64,000 nucleotides of DNA from Ornithinibacter aureus (lineage in GTDB: Bacteria > Actinomycetota > Actinomycetes > Actinomycetales > Dermatophilaceae), in the NCBI RefSeq assembly GCF_009858245.1, contig NZ_VMSB01000001.1:3353623-3417622 (forward strand), read 5' to 3'. The position numbers and the translations under genes were made by a program. The stretch's first letter is position 1; every line of letters begins with the position of its first letter. Shown here piece after piece: positions 42,494 through 52,111 of the stretch. The notes beneath the pieces are model-generated. The model was not told the origin of the DNA. It did no database searches and worked only from the letters and a program-made list of their open reading frames with translations.

Positions 42494-42580
42494 GTACCCA
42501 GGGTGACCTATTGGTCGATGTGGGTACGGGCTTGGGTGGTGGGGGCGTACCTGGGGTGACCTATTGGTCGATGTGGGTAC
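42494..42580 (-). repeat. two reverse copies of the 34-bp GTAC-bounded repeat
   Basis: Copies at 42494-42527 and 42547-42580, both starting and ending with GTAC and reading GACCTATTGGTC, the reverse complement of the forward core GACCAATAGGTC. Spacing is 53 bp. They lie between the DUF559 start and the accE stop, in inverted orientation relative to the copies on the other side of DUF559. Confidence 0.85.
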
Positions 42581-42585
42581 GGGTG

Positions 42586-42873
42586 TCAGCGCAGCGAGTT
42601 CTGCCAGGCTCCGGGGCCGTGGCCGACCGGTCGCCTCATCGTCGCGGCGGGGGCCGCCCAGGCGGACACGCTCGACGCAGCATCCCCACCGCTTGACCCG
42701 TCGCCCGACCCACCCACGGCGCTGAGCACCGCCACCAGGGCGGCCACCTCCTCGGGCGTCGCCGCACCCCGCACGATGACGGGGTCGGATGCCGTGGCAC
42801 CGGCCGTCGTCGACGTCTCGTTCCGGGTCATAGGGCGGGGTCCCCCTGAGCTCTGAGCCTGCGAAGAGGTCAT
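42586..42873 (-). CDS. accE: acyl-CoA carboxylase epsilon subunit
   Basis: A 95-aa protein. The core [23 protein letters not shown] followed by a variable Gly/Ser/Asp linker and C-terminal [26 protein letters not shown] (split: [22 protein letters not shown]) is the AccE/PccE pattern (PF13822). Epsilon subunits bind and stabilise the AccA3-AccD5 complex in actinobacteria. The ATG at 42873 overlaps the accD5 stop by 4 bp; a second ATG (MTRNETS) is possible. Its stop lies 6 bp from the repeat at 42547-42580. Confidence 0.9.
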   Translation of the reverse strand: MTSSQAQSSGGPRPMTRNETSTTAGATASDPVIVRGAATPEEVAALVAVLSAVGGSGDGSSGGDAASSVSAWAAPAATMRRPVGHGPGAWQNSLR

Positions 42874-44498
42874 AGGGGAATGTTCCCGTGCTTCTTGGGC
42901 GGCAGCGACGCACGCTTGGTGCGCAGCGCCCGCAGGGCCTTCGTGACGTTCATCCGGGTGTTCGACGGGGTGATGACGGTGTCGATGTACCCGCGCTCAG
43001 CGGCGATGTACGGGTTGGCCAGGGCGTCCTCGTACTGCTTGATGAACGTGGCGCGCGCCTCCTCCACCGACTCCCCGCGCTCGGCGGCCGCCGCCAACTC
43101 CTTGCGGTAGAGGATGTTGACCGCACCCTGCGCACCCATCACGGCAATCTGGGCCGTCGGCCACGCAAGGTTGATGTCAGCGCCGAGGTGCTTGGAGCCC
43201 ATGACGTCGTAGGCACCGCCGTAGGCCTTGCGCGTGATGACCGTGACCAGCGGCACGGTGGCCTCGGCGTACGCGTAGATGAGCTTGGCTCCGCGGCGGA
43301 TGATGCCGTCCCACTCCTGGTCGGTGCCGGGTAGGAAGCCGGGCACGTCGACGAAGGTCAGGATCGGCACGTTGAAGGCGTCGCAGGTGCGCACGAACCG
43401 CGCGGCCTTCTCGGAGGCGTTGATGTCCAGGGTCCCGGCGAACTGCATGGGGTTGTTGGCCACGATGCCCACCGAGTGGCCTTCGACCCGGCCGAAGCCG
43501 ACGACGAGGTTCGGCGCGAACAGCGGCTGGACCTCGAGGAACTCGCCGTCGTCGAGCACCCGGGTGATGACCTCGTGCATGTCGTACGGCACGTTGGCGC
43601 TGTCCGGGATGATCGTGTCGAGGAAGCGGTCGTCCTCGGTGACCTCGAGGTCGTTCTCCTCGCCGAACACCGGCGCCTGCTCCATGTTGTTGCTGGGCAG
43701 GTAGGATAGCAGCGCCTTGACGTACTCGATGGCGTCGTCCTCGTCGGTGCCCATGTAGTGGGCGACGCCGGACGTCGTGTTGTGGGTGCGTGCACCGCCC
43801 AGTTCCTCGAACCCGACGTCCTCACCGGTGACGGTCTTGATGACGTCGGGGCCGGTGATGAACATGTGCGAGGTCTGGTCGACCATGACGGTGAAGTCGG
43901 TGACCGCGGGGGAGTAGACCGCCCCGCCCGCGCACGGGCCCATGATGAGCGAGATCTGGGGGATGACCCCGGAGGCGTGGACGTTGCGCCGGAAGATCTC
44001 GCCGTACAGGCCGAGGGAGACCACGCCCTCCTGGATGCGCGCCCCACCCGAGTCGTTGAGGCCCACGACGGGGCACCCGACCTTCATCGCGAAGTCCATG
44101 ACCTTCGTGATCTTCTCGCCGAAGACCTCACCGAGCGAGCCGCCGAAGACGGTGAAGTCCTGCGCGAACACCGCGACGGTGCGCCCGTCGACGGTGCCGT
44201 ACCCGGTGACGACGCCGTCGCCGTAGGGGCGGTTGCGGTCCTGACCGAACGCGACCGAGCGGTGTCGGGCGTACTTGTCCATCTCGACGAACGACCCTTC
44301 GTCGAGCAACAGCTCGAGCCGTTCGCGGGCCGTCTTCTTGCCGCGGGCGTGCTGCTTCTCGACGGCGCGCTCGGATCCGGCGCCTGCGACCTCCGCCACT
44401 CGGCGCTTGAGGTCGGCGAGTTTTCCGGCGGTCGTGGAGGTGTCGATGTCCTTGGGGACGTCGGTGCCGCCGATGGCTTGGGTGTCGCTGGAGGGCAT
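42870..44498 (-). CDS. accD5: propionyl/acetyl-CoA carboxylase beta subunit
   Basis: Carboxyltransferase, 542 aa. Motifs: [23 protein letters not shown] (split), [15 protein letters not shown]-like [50 protein letters not shown] (acyl-CoA oxyanion hole), [30 protein letters not shown] and [16 protein letters not shown]. It transfers CO2 from biotin on AccA3 (26388-28169) to acyl-CoA to make malonyl- or methylmalonyl-CoA. Actinobacterial AccD5 is mostly propionyl-specific, with an Asp/Cys switch residue I cannot place safely. Divergent from birA by 23 bp; coupled to accE. Confidence 0.95.
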   Translation of the reverse strand: MPSSDTQAIGGTDVPKDIDTSTTAGKLADLKRRVAEVAGAGSERAVEKQHARGKKTARERLELLLDEGSFVEMDKYARHRSVAFGQDRNRPYGDGVVTGYGTVDGRTVAVFAQDFTVFGGSLGEVFGEKITKVMDFAMKVGCPVVGLNDSGGARIQEGVVSLGLYGEIFRRNVHASGVIPQISLIMGPCAGGAVYSPAVTDFTVMVDQTSHMFITGPDVIKTVTGEDVGFEELGGARTHNTTSGVAHYMGTDEDDAIEYVKALLSYLPSNNMEQAPVFGEENDLEVTEDDRFLDTIIPDSANVPYDMHEVITRVLDDGEFLEVQPLFAPNLVVGFGRVEGHSVGIVANNPMQFAGTLDINASEKAARFVRTCDAFNVPILTFVDVPGFLPGTDQEWDGIIRRGAKLIYAYAEATVPLVTVITRKAYGGAYDVMGSKHLGADINLAWPTAQIAVMGAQGAVNILYRKELAAAAERGESVEEARATFIKQYEDALANPYIAAERGYIDTVITPSNTRMNVTKALRALRTKRASLPPKKHGNIPL

Positions 44499-44521
44499 GA
44501 TCCGAGCCTAGCCTTGGGAGC

Positions 44522-45289
44522 GTGAGCCAGAACCCTGACCAGCGACCGCTCAGCGAGCGATCCGTCACACCGGGCGCTCCGTGGCCGCCCATCGAGGTTT
44601 TCGACCGTCTGGGGTCGACCAACGACGAGGTTCGTGCGGCGCCGTCGCCGTGGCGCGTGGTCGTCGCGGAGCAGCAGGATGCCGGTCGCGGGCGTCTCGG
44701 GCGGACGTGGACGACGACGCCGGGCACCTCCCTGGCCGTGTCCGTGTTCGTGCCGCCCCCGGCATCCGGCCCGTCCTGGGTGCCGCTGCTCGCCGGTCTC
44801 GCCGTCCACCGGGCCGTTGCCGAGGTGGCCGGGCTCGAGACGGCGCTGAAGTGGCCGAACGACGTGCTCGTCCCGGCGGACGGGGACCGCAAGCTCGCAG
44901 GTCTGCTGTGCGAGTGGACCGCCGACGGCGTGATCGTCGGTCTGGGGATCAATGTCGACACCGCCCGCGAGGACCTCCCGCTCGACACGGCCACGTCGCT
45001 GCGGGCGACGGGCGCCCCCGGCGTGGACCGCGCTGCGCTGCTCTCGGCCTTCCTCACCCACCTGGCCTCCCTCCTGCGCGACGACTCGGGCCCCGGCGGC
45101 AGCGCGCAGGCGGCGTACGTGGCGGCCTGCTCGACCGTTGGCCGCACCGTCGAGGTCCACCTCCCCGGGGGTGCCGTCGTCCATGGGATCGGGACAGGAG
45201 TTGACGCAGCGGGCAGACTGACGGTCCGGGACGAGTCCGGCACCCAGTCCGTGTCCGCCGGTGACGTTGTGCACGTCAGGTCGCGCTGA
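44522..45289 (+). CDS. birA: biotin-[acetyl-CoA-carboxylase] ligase
   Basis: A 255-aa monofunctional biotin protein ligase with no N-terminal DNA-binding domain. Motifs: FDRLGSTNDEVRA, VVAEQQDAGRGRLGRTWTTTPGTSLAVSV (split: the GRGRLGR biotinyl-AMP loop), ALKWPNDVLVPADGDRKLAGLLCE and the C-terminal SH3-like VGRTVEVHLPGGAVVHGIG. It attaches biotin to K557 of AccA3. The start is GTG at 44522. Adjacent and divergent to accD5, so enzyme and activating ligase share a promoter region. The cyclase gene follows after 10 bp. Confidence 0.95.
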   Translation: MSQNPDQRPLSERSVTPGAPWPPIEVFDRLGSTNDEVRAAPSPWRVVVAEQQDAGRGRLGRTWTTTPGTSLAVSVFVPPPASGPSWVPLLAGLAVHRAVAEVAGLETALKWPNDVLVPADGDRKLAGLLCEWTADGVIVGLGINVDTAREDLPLDTATSLRATGAPGVDRAALLSAFLTHLASLLRDDSGPGGSAQAAYVAACSTVGRTVEVHLPGGAVVHGIGTGVDAAGRLTVRDESGTQSVSAGDVVHVRSR

Positions 45290-45299
45290 GAGGAGTTCC

Positions 45300-46430
45300 A
45301 TGACCACCGAGGAGGTCAGCGGGGCCGGCGACCACCCCCTCGTCGAGGAACTGCCCGGGCAGATCGAGCGACGACTGCTCGGCCGCCCTGCCTCCATGGG
45401 TCGGCGTGAGGTCTCCGAGGGCGCCGGGGTCGAGCCGGTGGTGGCGCGTCGTTTCTGGCACGCGATGGGGTTCCAGAACGTCGACGACGAGGACGCGATG
45501 TTCACCGAGGCCGACCTCGAGGCCCTCAAGCGGGTGGCCCGCCTCATCGGCGAGGGAGCGGTCAGTGAAGAGCTCGCACTGGGCATGACGCGTGCCTTCG
45601 CCCGCACGTCCGACCGGCTCGCGGTCTGGCAGACCCAGCTCGTGGCCGAGTCGCTCACGTCGCCGTTCTCCGAGGAGCTCGAGGGCAAGGACAGTCGTTC
45701 GGTGCCCGAGCCGCGCATCGCCGCCGATGCCGCCGAGCTGCTCGCGAGCATCTGTGACGACATCGAGCCCCTGCTGGTCTACGTCTGGCGCCGTCACCTG
45801 ACCAACGCGATCGCCCGCATGATCGCCGACGCCGACCCGGCGGTGCACGCCGATCCGTCCGCCCCCATCCGGGTCGTCGGCTTCGCCGACCTGGTGTCCT
45901 TCACCTCGTTCGTCCGCCGGATGAGTGAGCGGCAGCTGGCCCGGTTGGTGCAGCGCTTCGAACTGCTCGCGAGCGACGTGGTCACCGAGCACGGTGGACG
46001 GGTCATCAAGACCGTGGGTGACGAGGTGCTCTTCGTGCACACCGACGCCGCCGCGGCATCCGCGATCGCCCTCGACCTCGTCGACGCCATGGCCGAGGAC
46101 GAGCTGCTCCCACCCGTGCGCGTCGGCCTGGCCCACGGCCGGGTGGTCTCCCGCCTCGGCGACGTCTTCGGTCTGACGGTCAACAAGGCGAGCCGGATCA
46201 CCGCCGTCACCCCCTCCGGTCACGTCTTCGTCGACGAGGACATGGCCAAGGTGCTGCGCTCGGTGTCCGGCTTCAGCGCCACCGAACGGCGCCGTCGGAT
46301 GCTGCGCGGGATCGGCGTGGTGACCCTCCACGAGCTCCAGCGCGCTCCAGGTGGCCGAGGTCCAGCGCTCCTGGACGATGGCGCGCGACTACGATCGAGC
46401 CATGACCAAGGTGCTGCTCGCGGAGGATGA
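45300..46430 (+). CDS. class III adenylate/guanylate cyclase with N-terminal regulatory domain
   Basis: A 376-aa cyclase. The first ~190 residues match the adenylate-cyclase regulatory domain: RRLLGRPASMGRREVSEGAG, ARRFWHAMGFQNVDDEDAMF, FTEADLEALKRVARLIGEG. The catalytic domain holds GFADLVSFTSFVRRMSE (first metal Asp), HGGRVIKTVGDEVLFVHTD (second metal Asp), VRVGLAHGRVV and FGLTVNKASRITAV (Asn/Arg for transition state). Mycobacterial Rv1264 and Rv2212 have this layout; Rv1264 senses pH. Product cAMP is likely. Ribosome site GAGAGGAG. Its last 29 bases overlap the start of the response-regulator gene in another frame, tying the two. Confidence 0.9.
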   Translation: MTTEEVSGAGDHPLVEELPGQIERRLLGRPASMGRREVSEGAGVEPVVARRFWHAMGFQNVDDEDAMFTEADLEALKRVARLIGEGAVSEELALGMTRAFARTSDRLAVWQTQLVAESLTSPFSEELEGKDSRSVPEPRIAADAAELLASICDDIEPLLVYVWRRHLTNAIARMIADADPAVHADPSAPIRVVGFADLVSFTSFVRRMSERQLARLVQRFELLASDVVTEHGGRVIKTVGDEVLFVHTDAAAASAIALDLVDAMAEDELLPPVRVGLAHGRVVSRLGDVFGLTVNKASRITAVTPSGHVFVDEDMAKVLRSVSGFSATERRRRMLRGIGVVTLHELQRAPGGRGPALLDDGARLRSSHDQGAARGG

Positions 46431-47073
46431 CCCCGCGATCTCCGAGCCGCTGGCGAGGGCGCTGCGGCGGGAGGGCTACGAGGTGGACGTCGTCACCGAC
46501 GGGGAGTCCGCACTCGCACAGGCACTGTCGGCGCCGGACCTGCTCGTGCTCGACCTCGGCCTGCCGAAGATGGACGGGCTCGAGGTGTGTCGACGCTTGC
46601 GCGCCCAGGGGGGCACCGTCCCGGTGCTCGTGCTCACCGCGCGCGCCGACGAGGTCGACACCGTTGTCGGGTTGGATGCCGGGGCCGACGACTACGTGAC
46701 CAAACCGTTCCGGCTGGCCGAGCTCCTGGCCCGGGCCCGGGCGCTGCTGCGCCGTGGGGTCGTCGAACCGGCCGCCGACTCGCTGGTGCGCATCGACCCC
46801 GAGGGCCGTCGCGTCTTCCTGCGGGGTCAGGAGGTGCAGTTCACGGGCAAGGAGTTCGAGCTGCTCAAGCTGCTCGTCGCCAACGAGGGCAAGGTCGTCT
46901 CGCGGGAACGCATCATGCGCGAGGTCTGGGACAGCGCCTGGTACACCTCCACCAAGACGCTCGACATGCACGTCTCGGTACTGCGCAAGAAGCTCGGCGA
47001 CGACGCGTCGCAGCCCAGTTACATCACGACGATCCGCGGGGTCGGCTTCCGGTTCGACGCCCCGCGGGAGTGA
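46402..47073 (+). CDS. OmpR/PhoB-type response regulator
   Basis: A 223-aa two-component regulator. Receiver domain: KVLLAEDDPAISEPL (acidic pair), phospho-acceptor D51 in LVLDLGLPKMDG, Thr79, and K101 in ADDYVTKPF. C-terminal winged helix: FTGKEFELLKLLVANEGKVVSRE, TLDMHVSVLRKKLGDD and TIRGVGFRFD. The ATG at 46402 lies within the end of the cyclase gene, 29 bp before its stop. The cognate kinase starts 6 bp after its stop. Confidence 0.95.
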   Translation: MTKVLLAEDDPAISEPLARALRREGYEVDVVTDGESALAQALSAPDLLVLDLGLPKMDGLEVCRRLRAQGGTVPVLVLTARADEVDTVVGLDAGADDYVTKPFRLAELLARARALLRRGVVEPAADSLVRIDPEGRRVFLRGQEVQFTGKEFELLKLLVANEGKVVSRERIMREVWDSAWYTSTKTLDMHVSVLRKKLGDDASQPSYITTIRGVGFRFDAPRE

Positions 47074-47079
47074 GCCCTC

Positions 47080-48111
47080 GTGCGTCGCCTGCTCGTCGGG
47101 ACGGCCGTGCAGGCCGTCGCCATCAGTGCGGTGATCATCACCGTGGGGTTCTCGATCTTCATCCTGTGGCGCAACGATCCCAGCGAGTCGATCATCTCCG
47201 GGGGACAACCCCAGGCAGGTGAGACCTCCACGCCCCTGCTCTCGCTCGGCGCCCACGTGCTCGCGCTCCTCGTCGGTGCCGCCCTGGCGCTCGCCGTCGC
47301 CGCGTGGGTCGCGGACCGCCGGGCCCTGCGGGTCACGCACTTCCTGCAAACGCTGGGGGAGCGGGCCGAGCGGCTGGCACCGGGGGATCCGCGTCCGGTC
47401 CCGCTGAACTCGGGGATCGAGGAGGTGGATCGCCTCGACGCGGCGCTGGCGCGGGGGGCACAGCAGGGTGCGAAACGGCTCGCCTCCGAGCGTGACTTCG
47501 CGGCGGACGCCTCCCACCAGCTGCGCACGCCGCTGACCGCGTTGCTCATGCGGCTCGAGGAGATCGCGAGCACCGACGACATCACGGTCGTGGGGGAGGA
47601 GGCCACGATCGCCATCGGTCAGGTCGAACGACTGAGCCGAGTCGTCGACGACCTGATGAGCCGAACTCGCAGCGGGGTCGAGACCAATCCGGCAGTCTCC
47701 CTCGACTCGGTCCTCGCCTCACTCCAGCGCGAGTGGCAACCAGCCTTCGCCGGGGCCCGCCGCAGCATCCACGTGAGCGGCGAGCGGGGTCTGCGGGTGC
47801 GGGCGACGCCGGTGGCGTTGGCGCAGATCCTCACGACGCTGCTCGAGAACTCGCTGGCACACGGCGCGGGCACCGTCGAGGTCGCGGCTCGTCGGTCCGG
47901 CCCGTCGGTCGTGATCGAGGTGAGCGACACCGGCGCGGGCGTCCCGCCGACCCTGGCACCACACATCTTCGAGCGAGCGGTGTCGTCCTCGGGCAGCGGG
48001 CTGGGGCTCAGCCTCGCCCGGGACCTGGCGGAGGCCGCCGGGGGACGGCTCGAGCTCGCTCGCGCCGTACCGCCGTTGTTCGCCCTCTTCCTGTCGGTCA
48101 GCGAGGACTGA
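47080..48111 (+). CDS. sensor histidine kinase
   Basis: A 343-aa membrane kinase. Helix 1 (AVAISAVIITVGFSIFILW, residues ~13-30), a short ~25-residue external loop, and helix 2 (AHVLALLVGAALALAVAAWV). A HAMP-like linker leads to the H-box DFAADASHQLRTPLTALL with H146. N-box LLENSLAHGAG, G1 VSDTGAGVP and G2 GSGLGLSLA follow. The tiny external loop suggests membrane- or envelope-stress sensing rather than ligand binding. Start GTG at 47080. Autophosphorylates and passes phosphate to D51 of the preceding regulator. Confidence 0.94.
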   Translation: MRRLLVGTAVQAVAISAVIITVGFSIFILWRNDPSESIISGGQPQAGETSTPLLSLGAHVLALLVGAALALAVAAWVADRRALRVTHFLQTLGERAERLAPGDPRPVPLNSGIEEVDRLDAALARGAQQGAKRLASERDFAADASHQLRTPLTALLMRLEEIASTDDITVVGEEATIAIGQVERLSRVVDDLMSRTRSGVETNPAVSLDSVLASLQREWQPAFAGARRSIHVSGERGLRVRATPVALAQILTTLLENSLAHGAGTVEVAARRSGPSVVIEVSDTGAGVPPTLAPHIFERAVSSSGSGLGLSLARDLAEAAGGRLELARAVPPLFALFLSVSED

Positions 48112-48112
48112 G

Positions 48113-48544
48113 TCAGATCTTCTCGCTGGCGAAGACGAAGCGGCGGTAGGTCCAGAACCGGAACAGCGTGCCGAGGCCGATCCCGACGATGGTCGCGATG
48201 TTGTCGGCCAGGCGCGAGGTGAAGCCCAGCCCGTAGTGCGAGAACGCCAAGGTGGCCGTGGCGATCCCGAGGGCGACGAGGTTGACACCGAAGAACAGGG
48301 CCACCTCGTGGTGCGCCGGGCGGCTGCGGCGGTGCCGGAAGGTCCACTGCCGGTTGCCGACCCATGAGAACAGGGTCGCGACCAGGCCGGAGATGATCTT
48401 GGCGGTGGTGACCCGGTCCTCGAGCACGGTGTGCCACAACAGGTTGGCCAGCCCGAGGTCGATGACGAACGCGAGCGCCCCGATGACGCCGAACTTGATC
48501 ATCTCCCGGTAGATGACGTCCATCGCGCCGCGGGCCCACGCCAT
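48113..48544 (-). CDS. GtrA family membrane protein
   Basis: A 143-aa protein with four membrane helices: KFGVIGALAFVIDLGLANLLW, KIISGLVATLFSWVGNRQWTF, ALFFGVNLVALGIATATLAF, and ADNIATIVGIGLGTLFRFWTY. GNRQWTFRHR is the GtrA landmark. GtrA/DPMS proteins assist transfer of polyprenyl-phosphate sugars across the membrane for cell-surface glycans, in keeping with the surface-polysaccharide genes further right. I chose the ATG at 48544; a GTG at 48589 would add 15 residues. Convergent with the kinase by 1 bp and divergent from purK. Confidence 0.88.
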   Translation of the reverse strand: MAWARGAMDVIYREMIKFGVIGALAFVIDLGLANLLWHTVLEDRVTTAKIISGLVATLFSWVGNRQWTFRHRRSRPAHHEVALFFGVNLVALGIATATLAFSHYGLGFTSRLADNIATIVGIGLGTLFRFWTYRRFVFASEKI

Positions 48545-48628
48545 GAGGCGCGCAGGTCCGCGCGTCGGCGTGGAGGGGGGATGGGGCACCGACGCAGCGT
48601 AACGAAGTGAAGTCGCTATTCTCGCGGG

Positions 48629-49810
48629 GTGACCACCCCACGTCGCGCTCCCGGAGGATTCCCCGTCGTCGGCATCATCGGAGGTGGCCAGCTCGCTCGG
48701 ATGTGTGCCGGGCCGGCCGCTGAACTCGGCATCACGCTGAGCGTGTTCGCCGAGGCCGAGGACGCCAGCGCCGCCCTCGTCGTGCCCAGCTCGCCGGTCG
48801 GCGACCACACCGTGGCCGAGGCGGTGCACGCCTTCGCCCAGCACTGCGACGTCGTGACCTTCGACCACGAGCACGTCCCCGCCCACGTCCTGGACCTCCT
48901 CGTCGCCGAGGGGGTTGAGCTGCACCCGCGGCCCGCTGCCCTGCGCTTCGCCCAGGACAAGCTCGCGATGCGCGAGCGTCTGACCGAGCTGGGCATCCCG
49001 TGCCCGCGCTGGACGCGCGCCGACGACGCCGCCGAGGTGACGGCGTTCGGGGATGCCGTGGGCTGGCCGGTCGTCGCGAAGACCCCGCGCGGTGGTTACG
49101 ACGGCAAGGGGGTGCGGCTCGCGGCATCCGCCGACGACCTCGCCGACTGGCTCGAGCGGGCTGAGGCGGAGGGCACCGGTCTGCTCCTCGAGGAGCGGGT
49201 GCCCTTCGTGCGGGAGCTCGCCGTCCTCGTCGCCCGCAGCCCGTCCGGGCAGGCCGCGGCGTGGCCGGTCGTCGAGACGGTGCAGACCGACGGCATCTGC
49301 ACCGAGGTGCTGGCCCCGGCCCCCGAGCTGGATGACGACCTCGCGGCCGACGCGGTGCACGCCGCGCTGCGCCTCGCCGGGGAGCTCGACGTCACCGGGG
49401 TGCTGGCGGTCGAGATGTTCGAGGTCGTGGATGCCGGTGGGCCGGCGTTCCGGGTCAACGAGCTCGCGATGCGGCCCCACAACTCCGGCCACTGGTCGAT
49501 GGACGGCGCGGTCACCGGGCAGTTCGAGCAGCACCTGCGGGCGGTGCTGGACCTGCCGCTCGGCTCGCCGCGGCCGCACGAGCGCTGGACGGTCATGGCC
49601 AACGTCCTCGGCGGTGACTACCCCGATCTCTACCCCACCTACCGGCACGTCATGGCGAGGGATCCTGAGGCGAAGGTGCACATGTACGGCAAGGGAGTTC
49701 GGCCGGGGCGCAAGATCGGGCACGTGAACATCAGCGGCGACGACCTCGCCGACCTGCGTGAGCGCGCCGCCCACGCTGCCGACTACATCCAGGGAGTTGT
49801 CACCGAATGA
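48629..49810 (+). CDS. purK: 5-(carboxyamino)imidazole ribonucleotide synthase
   Basis: ATP-grasp enzyme, 393 aa, carboxylating AIR to N5-CAIR in purine synthesis. Motifs: [13 protein letters not shown] at the N-terminus, [47 protein letters not shown] (ATP-grasp), [27 protein letters not shown] and [19 protein letters not shown]. The start is GTG at 48629. It overlaps purE by 4 bp, so the two steps are made together. Confidence 0.96.
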   Translation: MTTPRRAPGGFPVVGIIGGGQLARMCAGPAAELGITLSVFAEAEDASAALVVPSSPVGDHTVAEAVHAFAQHCDVVTFDHEHVPAHVLDLLVAEGVELHPRPAALRFAQDKLAMRERLTELGIPCPRWTRADDAAEVTAFGDAVGWPVVAKTPRGGYDGKGVRLAASADDLADWLERAEAEGTGLLLEERVPFVRELAVLVARSPSGQAAAWPVVETVQTDGICTEVLAPAPELDDDLAADAVHAALRLAGELDVTGVLAVEMFEVVDAGGPAFRVNELAMRPHNSGHWSMDGAVTGQFEQHLRAVLDLPLGSPRPHERWTVMANVLGGDYPDLYPTYRHVMARDPEAKVHMYGKGVRPGRKIGHVNISGDDLADLRERAAHAADYIQGVVTE

Positions 49811-50364
49811 GCCAGCAGGAGCAGAGCAGCGAGGTCAACGCTCCGGTGCCTGTCGTGGGCGTCGTCATGGGCTCGGACTCCGACTGGCCGGTGATGCAGG
49901 CGGCGGTGGCGGCCCTCGACGAGTTCGGCATCGCCTGCGAGGTCGACGTCGTCTCGGCGCACCGGATGCCGCAGGAGATGGTCGAGTACGGCGCCAGTGC
50001 GGAGCAGCGTGGGTTGCGCGTCGTCATCGCCGGAGCCGGGGGAGCGGCCCACCTGCCGGGCATGCTCGCGTCGGTCACCTCCCTCCCGGTCATCGGGGTG
50101 CCGGTGCCGCTGAAGTACCTCGACGGCATGGATTCGCTGCTGTCCATCGTGCAGATGCCGGCCGGGGTGCCGGTCGCGACCGTCTCCGTCGGCGGGGCGC
50201 GCAACGCGGGCCTGCTCGCCGCGCGCATCCTCGGCGCCGGCGAGGGCTCCGAGGCCGCGCGGATCCGCGACGCTCTCACCGCCTTCCGGGGCGCACTACG
50301 CGACGAGGCGCACGCGAAGGGTGCGGCGCTGCGCGAGCGGCGCGCGGACGGCATCCGAGACTGA
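49807..50364 (+). CDS. purE: N5-carboxyaminoimidazole ribonucleotide mutase
   Basis: A 185-aa class I PurE converting N5-CAIR to CAIR. Motifs: [69 protein letters not shown] (split) and [17 protein letters not shown]. All substrate-binding residues of the GSDSDW and SAHR loops are present. Co-translated with purK. Only 7 bp separate its stop from the convergent CoA-binding gene. Confidence 0.96.
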   Translation: MSQQEQSSEVNAPVPVVGVVMGSDSDWPVMQAAVAALDEFGIACEVDVVSAHRMPQEMVEYGASAEQRGLRVVIAGAGGAAHLPGMLASVTSLPVIGVPVPLKYLDGMDSLLSIVQMPAGVPVATVSVGGARNAGLLAARILGAGEGSEAARIRDALTAFRGALRDEAHAKGAALRERRADGIRD

Positions 50365-50371
50365 CGACGCG

Positions 50372-50824
50372 TCAGCGCTGCATGCCCTCGTTGCGCACCT
50401 TGGGCCACTCGTGCCTGGGGCAGGTGTCCATCACGACGTCGATGCCAGCCGCTCGGGCGCGCTCGGCGGCAGCCGTGTCGACCACGCCGACCTGCATCCA
50501 CACGGCATCGATCTGCAGACGGTCCTTGTGCGCGATCGCCTCGTCGACGACCGCACCGACGTGCTCTGAACTGACGAAGCAGTCGATGACCTTGACGTCC
50601 TGGTCGGGGATGTCGGCGATCGAGGCGTAACCCTGGGCGCCGTGCACGGTCTCGGCTTTGGGGTGCACGGGGATGATCGCCTTGCCGAGCTCGACCTGCA
50701 GCCACTGGGAGATCCCGTACGCGACGCGGTCACGGTTGGTGGACAAGCCGACGACGACCCAGATGCCCGGGTCCATGAGCAGCTCACGGACGAGGTCGGG
50801 GTCGTTCTGGTGTTTCAGGCCCAT
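50372..50824 (-). CDS. CoA-binding (YccU-type) protein
   Basis: A 150-aa Rossmann-fold CoA_binding_2 protein (PF13380): WVVVGLSTNRDRVAYGISQWL, IIPVHPKAETVHGAQGYASIADIP (split), DCFVSSEHVGAVVDEAI, AVWMQVGVVDTAAAERARAAG, and the C-terminal VVMDTCPRHEWPKV. This family binds CoA-like nucleotides; its physiological role is poorly known. It starts 18 bp before the UDP-glucose dehydrogenase stop on the same strand, so it may be the second gene of that transcript. Confidence 0.9.
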   Translation of the reverse strand: MGLKHQNDPDLVRELLMDPGIWVVVGLSTNRDRVAYGISQWLQVELGKAIIPVHPKAETVHGAQGYASIADIPDQDVKVIDCFVSSEHVGAVVDEAIAHKDRLQIDAVWMQVGVVDTAAAERARAAGIDVVMDTCPRHEWPKVRNEGMQR

Positions 50825-50841
50825 GCCGACATCATGCCCCG

Positions 50842-52014
50842 TCAGTCGTTGCCGAACAGGTCGCGCGTGTAGACCTTGTCGGCCACGTCGCGCAGCTCGT
50901 CGACGAGGCGGTTGGCGACGATGACGTCGCTGCGGCGCTTGAGCTCGTCGAGGTCGCGCACGACCTCCGAGCCGTAGAAGCGGTCGTCGCGCAGCTCGGG
51001 CTCGTACACGATCACCTCGATGCCCTTGGCCTTGATCCGCTTCATGACGCCCTGGACGCTGCTGGAGCGGAAGTTGTCCGACCCCGCCTTCATGATGAGG
51101 CGGTGGATGCCGACGACCCGGGGTTCGCGCGCGACGATGTCGGCGGCCACGTAGTCCTTGCGCGTCGTGTTCGCCGTGACGATGGCGCTGATCAGGGTCT
51201 GGGGGACGTCGGCGTAGTTCGCGAGCAGCTGCTTGGTGTCCTTGGGCAGGCAGTAGCCACCGTAGCCGAACGACGGGTTGTTGTAGTGCGTCCCGATCCG
51301 CGGGTCGAGGCCGACGCCCTCGATGATCTGGCGGGTGTCCAGGCCGTGTGTTGCGGCGTAGGTGTCGAGCTCGTTGAAGAACGCCACCCGCATCGCGAGG
51401 TAGGTGTTGGCGAAGAGCTTGACCGCCTCGGCCTCGGTGCTGTCGGTGAGCAGGACCGGCACGTCGTCGTCGAGCGCTGCCTCGGCGAGCAGCTGGGCGA
51501 ACCGCTCACCCCGTGGGCTCTGGTCGCCGACGACGATCCGAGACGGGTGCAGGTTGTCGTGCAGCGCCCGGCCCTCACGCAGGAACTCCGGCGAGAAGAT
51601 GATGTTGTCGGTGCCGAGGCGTCGGCGCAGGCCGGCTGTGAAGCCGACCGGGATCGTCGACTTGATGACGGCGGTGGCGTCGGGGTTGATGGTGACGACG
51701 TCGGAGACGACCTGCTCGACGCTGCTCGTGTCGAAGTAGTTGGTGCGCTCGTCGTAGCTCGTCGGCGTGGCGACGACGACGTACTCGGCGCGGGCGTAGG
51801 CCTCGTGCTTGTCGTTGGTCACCGTGAGCCGCAGGTCGGAGCGGGCCAGGCGCTCCTCGATGTCGGGGTCGGCGATGGGGCTGCGTCCCGCCCGGATCTG
51901 CTCCAGACGGCTCTCGTCGATGTCGAAGGCGACGACGTCGTGGTACTCAGCGAGCAGGACGGCGATGGACAGCCCGACGTAGGAGGTGCCGACGACACAG
52001 ATGGTTCGACTCAC
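50842..52014 (-). CDS. ugd: UDP-glucose 6-dehydrogenase
   Basis: A 390-aa nucleotide-sugar dehydrogenase of the short Ugd class. N-terminal Rossmann [54 protein letters not shown] (the Glu/Lys region), [22 protein letters not shown] (active-site Lys), and catalytic Cys in [15 protein letters not shown]. It oxidises UDP-glucose to UDP-glucuronate with NAD+. I chose the GTG at 52014 (VSRTICVVG), directly before the nucleotide-binding strand. The product would feed surface polysaccharide, as do genes from 56397 on. Confidence 0.94.
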   Translation of the reverse strand: MSRTICVVGTSYVGLSIAVLLAEYHDVVAFDIDESRLEQIRAGRSPIADPDIEERLARSDLRLTVTNDKHEAYARAEYVVVATPTSYDERTNYFDTSSVEQVVSDVVTINPDATAVIKSTIPVGFTAGLRRRLGTDNIIFSPEFLREGRALHDNLHPSRIVVGDQSPRGERFAQLLAEAALDDDVPVLLTDSTEAEAVKLFANTYLAMRVAFFNELDTYAATHGLDTRQIIEGVGLDPRIGTHYNNPSFGYGGYCLPKDTKQLLANYADVPQTLISAIVTANTTRKDYVAADIVAREPRVVGIHRLIMKAGSDNFRSSSVQGVMKRIKAKGIEVIVYEPELRDDRFYGSEVVRDLDELKRRSDVIVANRLVDELRDVADKVYTRDLFGND

Positions 52015-52111
52015 GACGAGCCACGATACGGGGTGGGAAGTTGCGCCGCGGACGGCAGCAGAGTTGGCTGGAGGTGCGGGTCGACGGCCGCATCGACGAG
52101 AGGACCTATTC

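Noticed and set aside
40567-42580. Possible CRISPR-like array from evenly spaced repeats
   Set aside because: Only two or three copies per cluster, spacing of 42, 53 and 54 bp, copies in both orientations, tandemly duplicated instead of unique spacers, and no cas genes.
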